From the NCBI RefSeq assembly GCF_032884065.1, contig NW_027062691.1:583918-647917 (forward strand): DNA of 64,000 nucleotides. The letters are read 5' to 3'. A model generated the notes under the pieces. It did no database searches and had not been told where the DNA came from. It worked only from the letters and a program-made list of their open reading frames with translations. A program made the position numbers and the translations under genes. Of the stretch, positions 11,641 to 25,389 are shown in pieces (position 1 is the first letter of the stretch; the number at the start of each line of letters is the position of its first letter). Source of the DNA: Artemia franciscana (Eukaryota > Arthropoda > Branchiopoda > Anostraca > Artemiidae).

Positions 11641-12650
11641 CAAATATTTATTACTGAATTTATGTTTTGGCAAAGATGAAAATTACTGTTGATAAAATCC
11701 ATACAAGTATAGTTCCTTCTCTATAGCTTTTTTACCAATTGGCTCAAATGATTGTTCATAATTTACAAGATCCAGGACCAAAAGGGTCTTTTAATTCGGA
11801 CACTTCTTAATAATTAATCTAAGAGTAACAATTTTACGAATGTATACAGCCTATTCCCTCCCTAAACTAACAATTTATGTTATTTAAAAATTTATCTACA
11901 TTATGTCTTGGTCTAATAAGTATCATAATCCGAAGTAATTTCCTTCCTTCAAAAAATTATGATAATGCCTGTGTAATTATTACACTTCTCTTGTCATTTT
12001 TCTAATGGAGCAGGTTTAACTGGTATTTTCCTAAAATCATTCGATACTTCTCCTTTATAAAACTTATATATATATTTCTCAGTATATATTTTTATCTTTG
12101 TCACCCTTATATTAAAACAAAATGATTTACTTACTTTCAAATCCTGAAGCTTTATTGCTTGTCAGTCCATATAGTACTGTCTGAATTTTTGAGCGAACCA
12201 CCACGGTTACTCACATTAAAAATAATTTAAAAAGAAGTTCTTTCAGCTTAAAGTTGCAGGTTGCCCTAATATTGCGTAATATATTTGGTGATTATCATCC
12301 CTATCTCCAGTTACTTTTTTTTCCGTTTCTTTTTTTTTCATCCCTCCTCTTCTGCTTTCTGTTTTTGAGAGATATGTATTTTTTCTTATTGTTGATGGTT
12401 TCTTTGGTGTATGCCTAGAGAAGTACTTATAGAAAAGGAAACAAGTTAAGAAAACAATTCTTGCTAGTATGCAGAATAATTGTAGTTAACATATTTTGCA
12501 TGCAGCTAATCTTTTCCTCCACTTTTTTCAGTTTTTCAACTTTTTTAAGAGATTTAAACTTTTTGCTATAAAATTTCATTAATTTTAAAAAGTTTGCTAA
12601 ATGTACCGCTGTCAACTCAAGGTTCTGGCCTTTTCCTGAAATAAAAATTT
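11641..12650. other. Non-coding, nothing recognised
   Basis: AT-rich. The near part (about 11680-11830) may be more degraded retrotransposon on the minus strand, but I could not align it with confidence. Confidence 0.5.
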
Positions 12651-13235
12651 TCTATACATATAAAAATAAGTTGTCTGTGTGTCGAGTGACGTCATATTTG
12701 TGTGTCGACTGACGTCATGTTTGTCGACTGACGTCATTATAAGGATTGAGCTGTATGCGTCATGAAGTTGTTTGTCGACTGATGTCATGTTTGTCAACTG
12801 ATGAAATTACATATCGGGACACCCGGACACAAATCACGACCGGGACACAGGGAATATAAATGACGACCGGGACACAGAGACACAACTACAACGGGGACGC
12901 CGGGGGCACAGGCGGGATATATAAATGACGACCGGGACACAGGGATTGTTCGAATAGAAATTACAGACCGGGACACCGGGATTCAGGGAATATAAATGAC
13001 GACCGGGACACTCAAAGAGAAATTACAAACTGGGACACCGGGACACAAATGACGACCGGGACACAGGGAATATAAATGAAGACCGGGACACAGGGACACA
13101 TCATTAGAATAATGAGGTATAGATCTGAATACGAATTGTTTTTCCCATGGACAATTATATGTTGCATGTTCAAGAGTCAGTAAACCTGACAATCTATTTA
13201 TATGCACAGACGCGAAGCGCCACCCCAACAGCTAG
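12651..13235 (+). mobile_element. Short non-autonomous Helitron (A)
   Basis: The 5' end TCTATACATATAAAAATAAG resembles the TC-starting end of the other Helitrons here. The 3' end is a partial GCGAAGCGC hairpin and ACAGCTAG, followed by host T at 13236. Inside are TGACGTCA-containing words (12680-12800), a minisatellite based on GACGACCGGGACACAGGG (12820-13100), and about 130 bases of Helitron helicase C-terminal coding (13100-13205, CCCATGGACAATTATATGTT) that runs straight into the truncated hairpin. No protein is encoded. Confidence 0.8.
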
Positions 13236-13988
13236 TATATCTATATTTCTTTCTTTTTCACAGAATTGTCTTTAGTCAATATACTTTTCTCATGAATTTC
13301 ATATTGATGGTACTGCAAGTACTTTAGTGTCCTCTACAAATAAATGTTATAAAAGTTGATTTGCTTCAGGGATGATTAAAAACTGAAGGAAAGCTATTAA
13401 GGAAAATTCATAGATACGTTAAAGAAAGTAGTAAATACTGAAATAAGGAAGATAAAGCTTAGCTGCATGCAAAATGCGAACTACAATTATTCTACGTATT
13501 ATAAAGTTAGAATTGTTTTCTTAACTTGTTTCCTTCTCTACAGGTACTTCTCTAGGCATATACCGTTTCTTTCATATGGCATAGATACAAAAAGCTCTAC
13601 CTCTCAGTTTGCCTTGTTACAAGTGGATGGGTATAAGTTATACTGTGTTTATTCAATAAAGTACCATTATTATTTTCTACATCATCAATCTTATCACTGT
13701 TTAACACATTCTAAAGACGTTCTGCTCATATCTTGTTAACACTTTCTGAATATTTTATTCAGGCTCTGCTCCTACCTTCAACCAGGATAGGTCTGAACTG
13801 ACTTCCCTACTTCCTTTCAGATTCTCAATATGCCAGTAGAATATCTTAATATTATACCATTAGGCGGTATGTATCCATAGCCCCATTTCATTTCCTCTTA
13901 ATTCATAATTTAATGCAGTCTCTCTTATATTCCTAATATTATTGTACAGTTTGTTACTCAGAACTTTTTAGGCAAAACTCTTCTATCA
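13236..13988. other. Non-coding, nothing recognised
   Basis: A 90-codon frame at 13467-13739 has no known motif and is probably chance. No other structure seen. Confidence 0.45.
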
Positions 13989-14018
13989 ACATGAAAACCT
14001 TTTGACCAGTATTCCTTG
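13989..14018. repeat. 30-bp direct repeat, left of the R1 insertion
   Basis: It is identical to 15710-15739, starting ACATGAAAACC and ending CAGTATTCCTTG. The pair brackets a 1.69-kb insertion and looks like an unusually long target duplication. Confidence 0.9.
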
Positions 14019-14023
14019 CTTTT

Positions 14024-15372
14024 CAAACAGTTCGTGGTAACGAACTGTAGTAAGGAGCGACCCGGCTCAAGAGTAACCAAAAGTCTAAAAAAGTGAATTT
14101 TGGTACCAATAGCTACATCAAAAGAATCGCATTTTAATGCTATTTTTAAATATACAAGTTTCATCAAGTGTAGTCTTACCCATCAAAAGTTACGAGCCTG
14201 AGAAAATTTGTGTTATTTTAGAAAAAAGGGGGAAACACCCCCTAAAAGTCATAAAATCTTAACGAAAATCACACCATCAGATCCAGCGTATTAGAGAACC
14301 CTACTGTAGAAGTTTCAAGGTCCTATCTTCAAAAATGTGGAATTTTATATTTTTTGCCAGAAGGCAGATCATGGATGCGTGTTTATTTGTTTGTTTTTTT
14401 TTTCTTTTCCCCAGGGGTCATCGTATCAACCCAGTTGTCCTAGAATGTTGCAAGAGGGCTCATTCTAGCGGAAATGAAAAGTTCTAGTGCCCTTTTTAAG
14501 GACCAAAAAAATTGGAGGGCACCTAGGCCCCCTTCCACGCTAATTATTTTCCCAAAGTCAACGGATCAAAATTCTGAGATAGCCATTTTATTCAGCGTAG
14601 TCGAAAAACCTTATAACTATGTCTTTGGGGACGACTTACTCCCCCACAGTCCCCGTGGGAGGGGTTAGAAATTCAAAACTTTGACCAGTGCTTACATATA
14701 GTAATTGTTGTCCTGTGGTGGCGCAGTGGATTTGACCTTAGCTTGGTAATACGGGACCCAGAGATCGAATCACGCTGCAGAAATGCACTGCAGGGCCGAC
14801 GCAGGGACCTTAGTAGTCAAGAAGCGTCGTTAATTCTTAAATAAATAATAATATAGTAATGGTTATTGGGAAGTGTACTGGTGTTTTCAGGAGGATTTTT
14901 TGGTTGGAGGCAGAGGTTGAGAAGAGGGGGATGTGCTGGGGGAACTTTCCAAAAGGAATTTGTCATGGGGGAAGAAATTTTCCATAAAGGGAGCGCAGGA
15001 TTTACTAGCATTACTTAAAAAAAACAATGAAAAAGTTTTTTTTTCAGCTGGAAGTAAACAGCAGCATTAAAACTTAAAAAGAACAGAAATTATTACCCAT
15101 ATGAGGGGCTCACCTCCTCCTAATACGTCGCTCTTTACGCTAAAGTATTTCTGGTAATTTCTTCTTTTCCTTCTCAACTTCTCAACGCCCTTCTCAACGC
15201 CCCGCTCTTTACGCTAAAGTTTTTTTTACTGTTTTGGAATGTAGAGTTAAGAGAAAGAGTCAAACTTTAGCGTAAAGAGCGGGGCGTTGAGAAGGAAAAG
15301 CCCCTTTCATATACGGAGTAATTTCTGTTCGTTTTAAGTTTTAATGTCGCTCCTTACTTTCATTTAAAAAAT
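14024..15372 (+). repeat. R1 repeat, near full-length copy carrying a SINE
   Basis: R1 is an unclassified interspersed repeat found at least eight times in the window. Its 5' end is the palindrome CAGTTCGTGGTAACGAACTG followed by GTAGTAAGGAGCGACCCGG. Its 3' end is TAATGTCGCTCCTTAC, so GTAAGGAGCGAC forms a short terminal inverted repeat. The 3' third contains the words GCTCTTTACGCTAAAG and their complement as a hairpin. This copy is interrupted by a SINE at 14710-14850. It has no conserved reading frame. Confidence 0.8.
14710..14850 (+). mobile_element. tRNA-derived SINE with target duplication
   Basis: The 141-bp body carries an A-box-like TGGCGCAGTGG (14719-14729) and a B-box-like GATCGAATC (14763-14771), spaced as in a tRNA-type RNA polymerase III promoter, and ends in an A/T-rich AAATAAATAATA tail. 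It is flanked by 14-bp duplications, ATATAGTAATTGTT (14696-14709) and ATATAGTAATGGTT (14851-14864), lying inside R1 sequence that is continuous in other copies. It encodes no protein. Confidence 0.85.
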
Positions 15373-15709
15373 GTATTTTTTTATATTTAATTAGTAGTAA
15401 AACTACAGGTAAAACCGGGGGTGAACCAACTCCAGTTTGTCCTGCTTCCTCTTCATTACGGTCACTTTGTGGGGATAGACACTTTCTCGAACTCGCAGGA
15501 TAATGGTTGATCAAACCATACATAGTCTTTTTCGAGGCTGAGATTCCACGAAAAGATGTCTAAATCATTGTTGGAGGAGCTACCCTATTTGGGCTCCCCC
15601 CCCACAAACCCTTTCATACACACTTTCCTTGGGGGTGTGTTCTCTCTCCTTTAACGGCTCGATATCCTTATAGGGGTTGTAGGCCCCTTATGATGATGAT
15701 AGTGTTTAT
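15373..15709. other. Unclassified tail of the R1-bearing insertion
   Basis: This lies inside the 30-bp direct repeats but beyond the R1 3' end. It is less AT-rich, with a C8 tract at about 15596 and no recognisable gene. It may be part of a larger element or a separate insertion. Confidence 0.45.
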
Positions 15710-15739
15710 ACATGAAAACCTTTTGACCAGTATTCCTTG
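15710..15739. repeat. 30-bp direct repeat, right of the R1 insertion
   Basis: Exact partner of 13989-14018. Confidence 0.9.
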
Positions 15740-16690
15740 TTTCTAACTTTCCTCCCTGAGACATCTTCCACTTCAATAAGAATAGGGGGTAGCTTGTTTT
15801 CTCAGAGTATGTGTGTGTCTGTTGGGGGAGGGGTAAGATGGGCCTGATCCCCTTTGGGAAGCTTTAAAAACAATGGTTGAAATGTGGAAATTTGAATCTT
15901 TTAGTTCTCTCTAAACTAACTGAATAGATATGCCAGTACCAAAAACTATTTGTTGTCTTTGTTTCCAGTAATGAATAATGAAATGTGGAAGAGAAGACTG
16001 TGTTTCAATACTATTATGTGAGGTTGTGAAAACCTCAATTAATAGCCAGAATAACTCAACTGTAAATTTTAGGCAACGAAAAGCTACTGATAAATTTCTA
16101 GTAATTGGATCTTAATTAGATGATGAGTATGGTATTTATGCTTTATGTTCCCTGTATATGCGTGCTAAATATGATCAGTTTGTCTTTTTACCGAAAGATG
16201 CTTCTTCTTCTCTACCAGGTGCTACACAAATAGTTTGAGAAATTGCCAGCAAACAGGGTTGCCCATTTCGAGATTGGGGCAATTACTCTCTCTCTAATTT
16301 TAAAGAAATTGCCGGAACAGCAGGACAATTATAAGCTATGCTCCCCTAAACTTCAGTAACTAGTGCCCCTAAGTGGATAAATTTTGTTATATTCACTTTA
16401 TAAGATTTTTGTTGACCTGAGAAGGAAATGTATTACAAATTTGGATATAATATCAGCAATATCACCATGGTGTACTGAAGTGATAAACTAAAATATTTGT
16501 GCTTTGTCTGCAAACGTTTTATTATATAATAACTTAGTCCTCTTCAAGACTTTGTTTTTAATATCGAGAATGTTCAAAATTGCAAATACTGTTTAATATT
16601 TGCAGGTATGATGGATGGCTGAAGGGAAAACAAACATTCATATATATTGAAGAATTGAAGAAGCTTTCAACCTTGTTCAAACTGACCTGT
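15740..16690. other. Upstream region of the SUCO-like gene
   Basis: There is no gene here. A TTTAATATTTGCAG word ending near 16605 could be a splice acceptor for a 5' leader exon. Similarity to the second SUCO-like locus begins only at about 16678, at AAACTGACC. Confidence 0.4.
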
Positions 16691-16755
16691 ATTTATTCAA
16701 TGTAAATTTTCAATAGAGAATAGGCAACCTAACTGAACATTTTTTCTTCTGCTTT

Positions 16756-19185
16756 ATGAAGGTTGAGAAGATAATGACAAAGATGAAGGTATTACGGTTT
16801 CTTGTTTTCGTTTCTCTGACTCTTTTGCAAGTAACTGGGGCAAATAATTTGGATTATGTTAACTTGACACCCGATTCAGAAGAACCATATACCAGAGAAA
16901 GCATTCATTTACCAGAAAAGATATGCAGTGACGCTAAAGACTTGAGTGAAAGTACTATTGAGGAGACAGGAACTGAAAAAGGGCATAATAGCCAAGATGA
17001 AGTTATAGTAAATAGCGAAGACAGTTTGAGTGAAGTAGAGGTTAAGGAATTAAATATTGAAAGTGTTGTTGATTTGGCTGCTAGTGACATCCTATTAAAG
17101 AATGAGGAAAAAAATCTAGAGGATAATAGCTCATACTCTATGAAGAAAAATGAGTTTGTTTTGGATTCACAACCAAATGAAATCACTGTGAACTCCCCCA
17201 CTGCTTCTTTGTACTTTAATCCAGAAGGTAATGTTACTCAAGAAAGGATTACAGAAGAAATTAGCCACCAAAATATGTTTAATGAATCTCAATCGGAAGG
17301 TAGTGCCAAAGATGAAGAGATGCCTTCTTTTAGTGAATGGAGTGAAAAAATGCTGCAAGCAGAAAAGGCTAAAAATGGAACAGTGAAGGCTCCGTCAGCA
17401 CAAAGAAATGGAATTAAAATGCGTTTAAGTAACTATGCATCTTTAAGTTGTGGGGCCAAGACAATTGCAGCAAATCCAGAAGCTGAAAATTTAAAAGCTA
17501 TTTTAGATTCGTCATATGATGATTATATGTTGAGTCCCTGTTCGTCAAAGTCTTGGTTTGTGGTTGAGCTTTGCCAAACAATTCAGCTACAAAAAATTGA
17601 AATTGCCAATTTTGAACTATTTTCTTCTGGTTTCAAAGACTTCCGTTTGTTCATTAGTGACCGCTATCCGACAAAAGGGTGGGTTGTACTAGGATCATTT
17701 TCTGCACCTGACCAAAGACAAGAGCAAAGTTTTGATGTAGACAGTGAGCATTTCGGAAAATTTTTGAAGGTTGAGATCATTTCTCACTTTGGAAATGAGC
17801 ACTACTGCCCTATCACATTTTTCCGTGTTTTTGGAACTAGTGAATTCGAAGTACTAGAAAAGGACCATAATGAGGACGAAGATTTTTCAACAGCAGAAGA
17901 AATGCTAGAGGATTTTATTGACAGCAGAATACCATCCATATCTGTTACAGATACTTTGATAAATAGTACCAAAATAGCAGTTGAGAAACTTACTGGAAAA
18001 GCTGCCAATGGTGAAACTGTAAATCCTGGAATAGAGTTAGCAACCCCTACTTACAATTGTGATTTGCAATCAGAATTTTTTGAATTTTACTTAAAACTAT
18101 TCAAAAATACCCAAATTTGTAAAAGTTACGGATTTGATTCCTCCGTTGGAGTTTGTTGTGAGAGTAAAAGTGTCAGATATACTTTGTATATTGCCGCAAT
18201 GCTTGGACCCAAAACTATGAAATGCTTTTGTGATTATTATTTACAGAGGATGACTAAGTCGCCATTTTTTATTTGCCCCTCAAATATTTATAGTCCAAGA
18301 AACGAGTTTGTTAATATAAGTATTGATTCTATCCAATCTGATACTTTGCACCTGATCGATGTACCTGACACTAAGCCTTTTAAAAGTTATGAAGAGATTT
18401 TCGAGCAAGGATCTGAAAAGAATCCAAAAACTATTGAAAAACTACTTTCAGAAATTAATGATGTAACTATAGACGCTGTGAACTCTTCAGAGAAGCCTCC
18501 TTCTGAGTTTCAGTCCATGTCCCAGCCGAAGGTCAATGCTGAGTCGAATATCACAGTTGGTATTGGATCACAACAGAAAGAAACGGTTTTTGTTAGACTA
18601 TCGAATAAGTTACGGACCTTAGAAAAAAATATGACATTGAGTGTGGAGTATTTGGAAAAGCTCAGTAAAGTCTATAAAAGAAAAGTTGAAGACTTACAAA
18701 AAGCTTTAAATCAAACTACTGGGTTGGTGACAGTTATGGGCGAACAATTGAATTTGCTTGAAGAGAAGTATAAAGGAGATTTTGTAGTTGTAAAGAAAAA
18801 CCAAGAAATGCTTCAAAAGTCGATCAATACGTTATGGTTAGTAATTGAAGTATCCATTCTAGTCCTGATTTTTGTTATTTCAATTTTTTTGTGCAGAGTA
18901 TGGAAGGGTTTGGGGCTGAAACCGGAAACTGAAAGGAAACAACAATCATTGATTATTAGTTCAAGGCAAACTGAGGATGCTATAGATCGTCAAAAGTATA
19001 GCTCCTTAGCCAATTCGCCTAGTAATGGTCGTCGTGTTTTCTACGTTCCCTTATTCGAGAGCTCTGTAGAGAAAACAGCTGAGTCAAAAACGATGTATAT
19101 TGACGATCTCGGAAGCTGTGAAAAATTGTTGAGTGGTCATGTATCTAGTAGTTTACAGAAGAAAAGGAGAAATAGCAAATCATAG
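16756..19185 (+). CDS. SUCO: SUN-domain membrane protein, SUCO/Slp1/osteopotentia type
   Basis: This is an uninterrupted 809-codon gene. Residues 10-28 form a signal peptide (VLRFLVFVSLTLLQVTG). An acidic, Ser-rich region runs to about 200. The SUN domain covers about 224-362, with LSCGAKTIAANPEAENLKAI, LSPCSSKSWFVVELC, IANFELFSSGFKDF, SDRYPTKGWVVLGSF and SHFGNEHYCPITFFRVFGTS, the pattern of SUCO/Slp1 rather than LINC-complex SUN1/2. A Cys-rich part follows (435-507), then a coiled coil (about 609-690), a membrane helix (693-713) and a basic tail. Sequons such as N159, N520, N598, N625 and N652 suit a lumenal side. Family members act in the ER/nuclear envelope in folding or quality control of secreted and membrane proteins. 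That role is family knowledge, not shown here. M7 and M10 are alternative starts. Lack of introns suggests a retrogene. A broken copy lies at 28394. Confidence 0.88.
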   Translation: MKVEKIMTKMKVLRFLVFVSLTLLQVTGANNLDYVNLTPDSEEPYTRESIHLPEKICSDAKDLSESTIEETGTEKGHNSQDEVIVNSEDSLSEVEVKELNIESVVDLAASDILLKNEEKNLEDNSSYSMKKNEFVLDSQPNEITVNSPTASLYFNPEGNVTQERITEEISHQNMFNESQSEGSAKDEEMPSFSEWSEKMLQAEKAKNGTVKAPSAQRNGIKMRLSNYASLSCGAKTIAANPEAENLKAILDSSYDDYMLSPCSSKSWFVVELCQTIQLQKIEIANFELFSSGFKDFRLFISDRYPTKGWVVLGSFSAPDQRQEQSFDVDSEHFGKFLKVEIISHFGNEHYCPITFFRVFGTSEFEVLEKDHNEDEDFSTAEEMLEDFIDSRIPSISVTDTLINSTKIAVEKLTGKAANGETVNPGIELATPTYNCDLQSEFFEFYLKLFKNTQICKSYGFDSSVGVCCESKSVRYTLYIAAMLGPKTMKCFCDYYLQRMTKSPFFICPSNIYSPRNEFVNISIDSIQSDTLHLIDVPDTKPFKSYEEIFEQGSEKNPKTIEKLLSEINDVTIDAVNSSEKPPSEFQSMSQPKVNAESNITVGIGSQQKETVFVRLSNKLRTLEKNMTLSVEYLEKLSKVYKRKVEDLQKALNQTTGLVTVMGEQLNLLEEKYKGDFVVVKKNQEMLQKSINTLWLVIEVSILVLIFVISIFLCRVWKGLGLKPETERKQQSLIISSRQTEDAIDRQKYSSLANSPSNGRRVFYVPLFESSVEKTAESKTMYIDDLGSCEKLLSGHVSSSLQKKRRNSKS

Positions 19186-19278
19186 AAATCCTTGAAGGGT
19201 ACCGCCAGGGAGAGAGGACAGTTGTCCTGCTGCCTAGAAATTAGAGAAAAGAGTTTGAAATAGAATTTATTTCATTAT

Positions 19279-19284
19279 AATAAA
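19279..19284 (+). terminator. AATAAA polyadenylation signal of the SUCO-like gene
   Basis: AATAAA lies 94 bases after the stop. The aligned position in the second copy (about 30921-30930) reads ATAAAAAATA and has lost the hexamer. Confidence 0.6.
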
Positions 19285-19549
19285 TAATTATTAGACATAA
19301 AAATATATTTTATGCTCATACTCCCGACAAAATTTCTGTACTCACACTCTTACAACCACCAGGAGAACTTTTCGGCCACCCTTAAACGCTTGCGTGTTTT
19401 GTCTCTCCCGGATTTTATAATATATTTATTCCTACAGTAAAGGTGTTACTTTGTGATATTCTTATAATTGAAATCTCTATTTATGTCTACACGAAAGTAG
19501 AGCCAGTTATTGGCGCAAATGAATTAGCTGAAAAAGGGTTATATATATA

Positions 19550-20406
19550 TCTATATATATAAAAATAAGTTGTCTGTCTGTCTGTGGATGGATGGATCAG
19601 GTGACGTCACCTGAAAAAACTGGATCACGTGACGTCAAAACTGAAAAAACTAAAAAAAGGCAAAAACTACAAAAAAAACTAAAAACTAATAAAAAAAATA
19701 AAAAAGCTAAAAAACTAAAAAAACTAAAAAAAGGCAAAAACTACAAAAAAAACTAAAAACTAATAAAAAAGCTAAAAAACTAAAAAAACTAAAAAAAGGC
19801 AAAAACTACAAAAAAAACTAAAAACTAATAAAAAAAATAAAAAAGCTAAAAAACTAAAAAAACTAAAAAAACTAAAAAAAGGTAAAAAACTAAAAAAACT
19901 AAAAACTAAAAAAAAACTAAAAAAAAGGAAAAAACTGAAAAATAAGCTAAAATAAAGGTAAAAACCAATAAAAAACTAAAAAAAAAACTGAAAAAACTAA
20001 AAAAAGGCAAAAACTACAAAAAAAACTAAAAACTAATAAAAAAAGTAAAAAAGCTAAAAAACTAAAAAAACTAAAAAAACTAAAAAAAGGTAAAAAACTA
20101 AAAAAAATAAAAAATAAAAAAAAACTAAAAAAAAGGAAAAAACTGAAAAATAAGCTAAAATAAAGGTAAAAACCAATAAAAAACTAAAAAGAAAAAAAGG
20201 AAAAAACTAAAAAAAATTTTCATCTAAAAAACTAAAAAAAACTAAAAAAGGTAAAAACTAAAAGAACTAAAAAAGAAAAAAATAAATGACGAAACTCAAA
20301 GAGAAAGCGACCAGGACAAAAGGAATGTTCGATTAGCAATCAACAAAGCACCGGGACACAGGGAGTATAAATGACGACCAGGACATAAGTAAAAAAAAAA
20401 AAACTA
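19550..20406 (+). mobile_element. Helitron B1, 3'-truncated, head-to-tail with B2
   Basis: It starts with the 5' terminus TCTATATATATAAAAATAAG after A19549. A TGACGTCA-like word pair is followed by a long A-rich array (19630-20280) built from CTAAAAAAACTAAAAAAAGG-type units, then a short GACGACCAGGACA minisatellite with a helicase-derived piece GTTCGATTAGCAATCAACAA. It stops without the 3' hairpin and abuts the 5' end of B2 at 20407. Confidence 0.75.
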
Positions 20407-21754
20407 TCTATATATATAAAAATAAGTTGTCTGTGGATCTGTGGATCGTGGATCAGGTGACGTCACCTGAAAAAACTGGATCAGGTGACGTCAAAACTGA
20501 AAAAACTAAAAAAAGGCAAAAACTACAAAAAAAACTAAAAACTTATAAAAAAAATAAAAAAGCTAAAAAACTAAAAAAACTAAAAAAAGGCAAAAACTAC
20601 AAAAAAAACTAAAAACTAATAAAAAAGCTAAAAAACTAAAAAAAAGGCAAAAACTACAAAAAAACTAAAAACTAATAAAAAAAATAAAAAAGCTAAAAAA
20701 CTTAAAAAAACTAAAAAAACTAAAAAAAGGTAAAAAACTGAAAAATAAGCTAAAATAAAGGTAAAAACCAATATAAAACTAAAAAAAAACTGAAAAAACT
20801 AAAAAAAGGCAAAAACTACAAAAAAACTAGGCAAAAACTACAAAAAAAACTAAAAACTAATAAAAAAGCTAAAAAACTAAAAAAACTAAAAAAAAGGCAA
20901 AAACTACAAAAAAACTAAAAACTAATAAAAAAAATAAAAAAGCTAAAAAACTTTAAAAAACTAAAAAAACTAAAAAAAGGTAAAAAACTAAAAAAACTAA
21001 AAACTAAAAAAAACTAAAAAAAAGGAAAAAACTGAAAAATAAGCTAAAATAAAGGTAAAAACCAATAAAAAACTAAAAAAAAACTGAAAAAACTAAAAAA
21101 AGGCAAAAACTACAAAAAAACTAAAAACTAATAAAAAAAGTAAAAAAGCTAAAAAACTAAAAAAACTAAAAAAAACTAAAAAAGGTAAAAAACTAAAAAA
21201 AATAAAAAATAAAAAAAAAATAAAAAAAAAGGAAAAAACTGAAAAATAAGCTAACATAAAGGTAAAAACCAATAAAAAACTAAAAAGAAAAAAAGGAAAA
21301 AACTAAAAAAAATTTTCATCTAAAAAACTAAAAAAAACTAAAAAAGGTAAAAACTAAAAGAACTAAAAAAGAAAAAAATAAATGACGACACTCAAAGAGA
21401 AAGCGACCAGGACAAAAGGAATGTTCGATTAGCAATCAACAAAGCACCGGGACACAGGGAGTATAAATGACGACCAGGACATAAGTAAAAAAAAAAATGA
21501 ACAAAACTAAAAAGAAGGTAAAAACTACAAAAAAACTAAAAAGAAAAAAAAACTAAAAACTAATAAAAAAAATAAAAAATCTAAAAATCTAAATAAACTA
21601 AAAAAGAAAAAAAAAGGAAAAAAATAAAGGAGAAAAACAAAACTAAAAAACGATGCGTAACGACTTACGCGCGCGGGGGGGCTTGGGGGGGGGGCGCGAA
21701 GCACCCCCACCAACTAGGTGTTGGGGTGGCGCGAAGCGCCACCCCAACAGCTAG
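20407..21754 (+). mobile_element. Helitron B2, non-autonomous
   Basis: The 5' TC end is at 20407, after A20406. The 3' end has the double hairpin, with the last stem GGGGTGGCGC/GCGCCACCCC, then AACAGCTAG ending at 21754 and host T. The interior parallels B1: TGACGTCA words, A-rich array (20480-21370), short minisatellite, more A-rich sequence. Only Lys-rich low-complexity frames exist. Confidence 0.8.
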
Positions 21755-21775
21755 TATATATATATATATATATAT

Positions 21776-22503
21776 ACCCCGCGCGCGTAAGTCGTTACGC
21801 GCCATATTAGTTACGCGCCATAGTAATTGTGTCCCTGTGTTCCACCTGTGAATATAGATAGATATTTATATGTTTTTAATTACGTAAAACTTGCGAATGG
21901 TGATTGCTAATCGAACATTCCCTGTGTCCTCGTCGTCATTTATATATCCCCCCTGTGCCCCCTGCGTCCCCGTTGTAGTTGTGTCCCTGTGTCCCGGTCG
22001 TCATTTATATTTCCTGTGTCCCAGTCGTCATTTGTGTCCCGGTGTCCCAGTCTGTAATTTATCTTTGAGTGTCCCGGTCGTCATTTATATTCCCTGTGTC
22101 CATTTACATTCCCTGTGTCCTGGTGTCCCGGTCGAAGCCTTATATACTTATTTCTTGCGAATATACAACATTATTCGCTGTCCCATTGTCTGTGCATATA
22201 AATAGATTGTCAGGTTTACCGACCCTTGAACATGCAACATATAATTGTCCATGGGAAAAAAAAAATCCGTATTCAGATCTATACCTCATTATTCTAATGA
22301 TTGCCCTTGAACATTCCCTGTGTCCCGGTCGTCATTTATATATCCCCCCTGTGCCCCCCGGCGTCCCCTTTTTAGTTGTGTCCCTGTTTCCCGGTCGTTA
22401 TTTATAATGCTCAATCCTCATAATGACGTCATTTGACAAACAAGACGTCAGTCGACACAAAAACATGACATCAGTAGACAGACACACAGACAAACAACTT
22501 ATT

Positions 22504-22506
<3 letters not shown>
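21776..22506 (-). mobile_element. Helitron C on the minus strand, 3' hairpin missing
   Basis: Reverse-complemented Helitron sequence: CGCGCGTAAGTCGTTACGCG near 21780 is the region inside the 3' end, 22157-22255 is the helicase C-terminal coding (complement of the [12 protein letters not shown] part), and 22427-22506 is the 5' region with TGACGTCA words ending in complement of AAATAAGTTGTTTGTCTG. Two minisatellite blocks (21900-22140, 22310-22400) separate them. It faces B2 tail to tail across a short (TA)n. Confidence 0.7.

Positions 22507-22595
<89 letters not shown>
22507..22595. repeat. (TA)n microsatellite between Helitrons
   Basis: About 89 bases of pure TA, followed by AGCTAGT, which resembles a Helitron 3' end plus host T, and then another 5' terminus at 22611. 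Confidence 0.95.
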
Positions 22596-22596
<1 letters not shown>

Positions 22597-22610
22597 CTAG
22601 TATATATATA

Positions 22611-25389
<2,779 letters not shown>

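Noticed and set aside
12794-13228. Frames rich in Ser-Arg-Cys-Pro-Gly repeats
   Set aside because: They translate the Helitron minisatellite in antisense; the same frames recur at 21891-22407, 23851-24252 and 31417-31741 with no conserved start.
16905-18008. Minus-strand frames opposite the SUCO-like gene
   Set aside because: Shadows of the coding strand; the same shadows appear opposite the pseudogene.
18870-18897. Splice acceptor in the SUCO membrane-helix codons
   Set aside because: The pyrimidine-rich stretch ending in GTGCAG arises from Phe/Ile/Leu codons, and the frame continues through it into a plausible tail.
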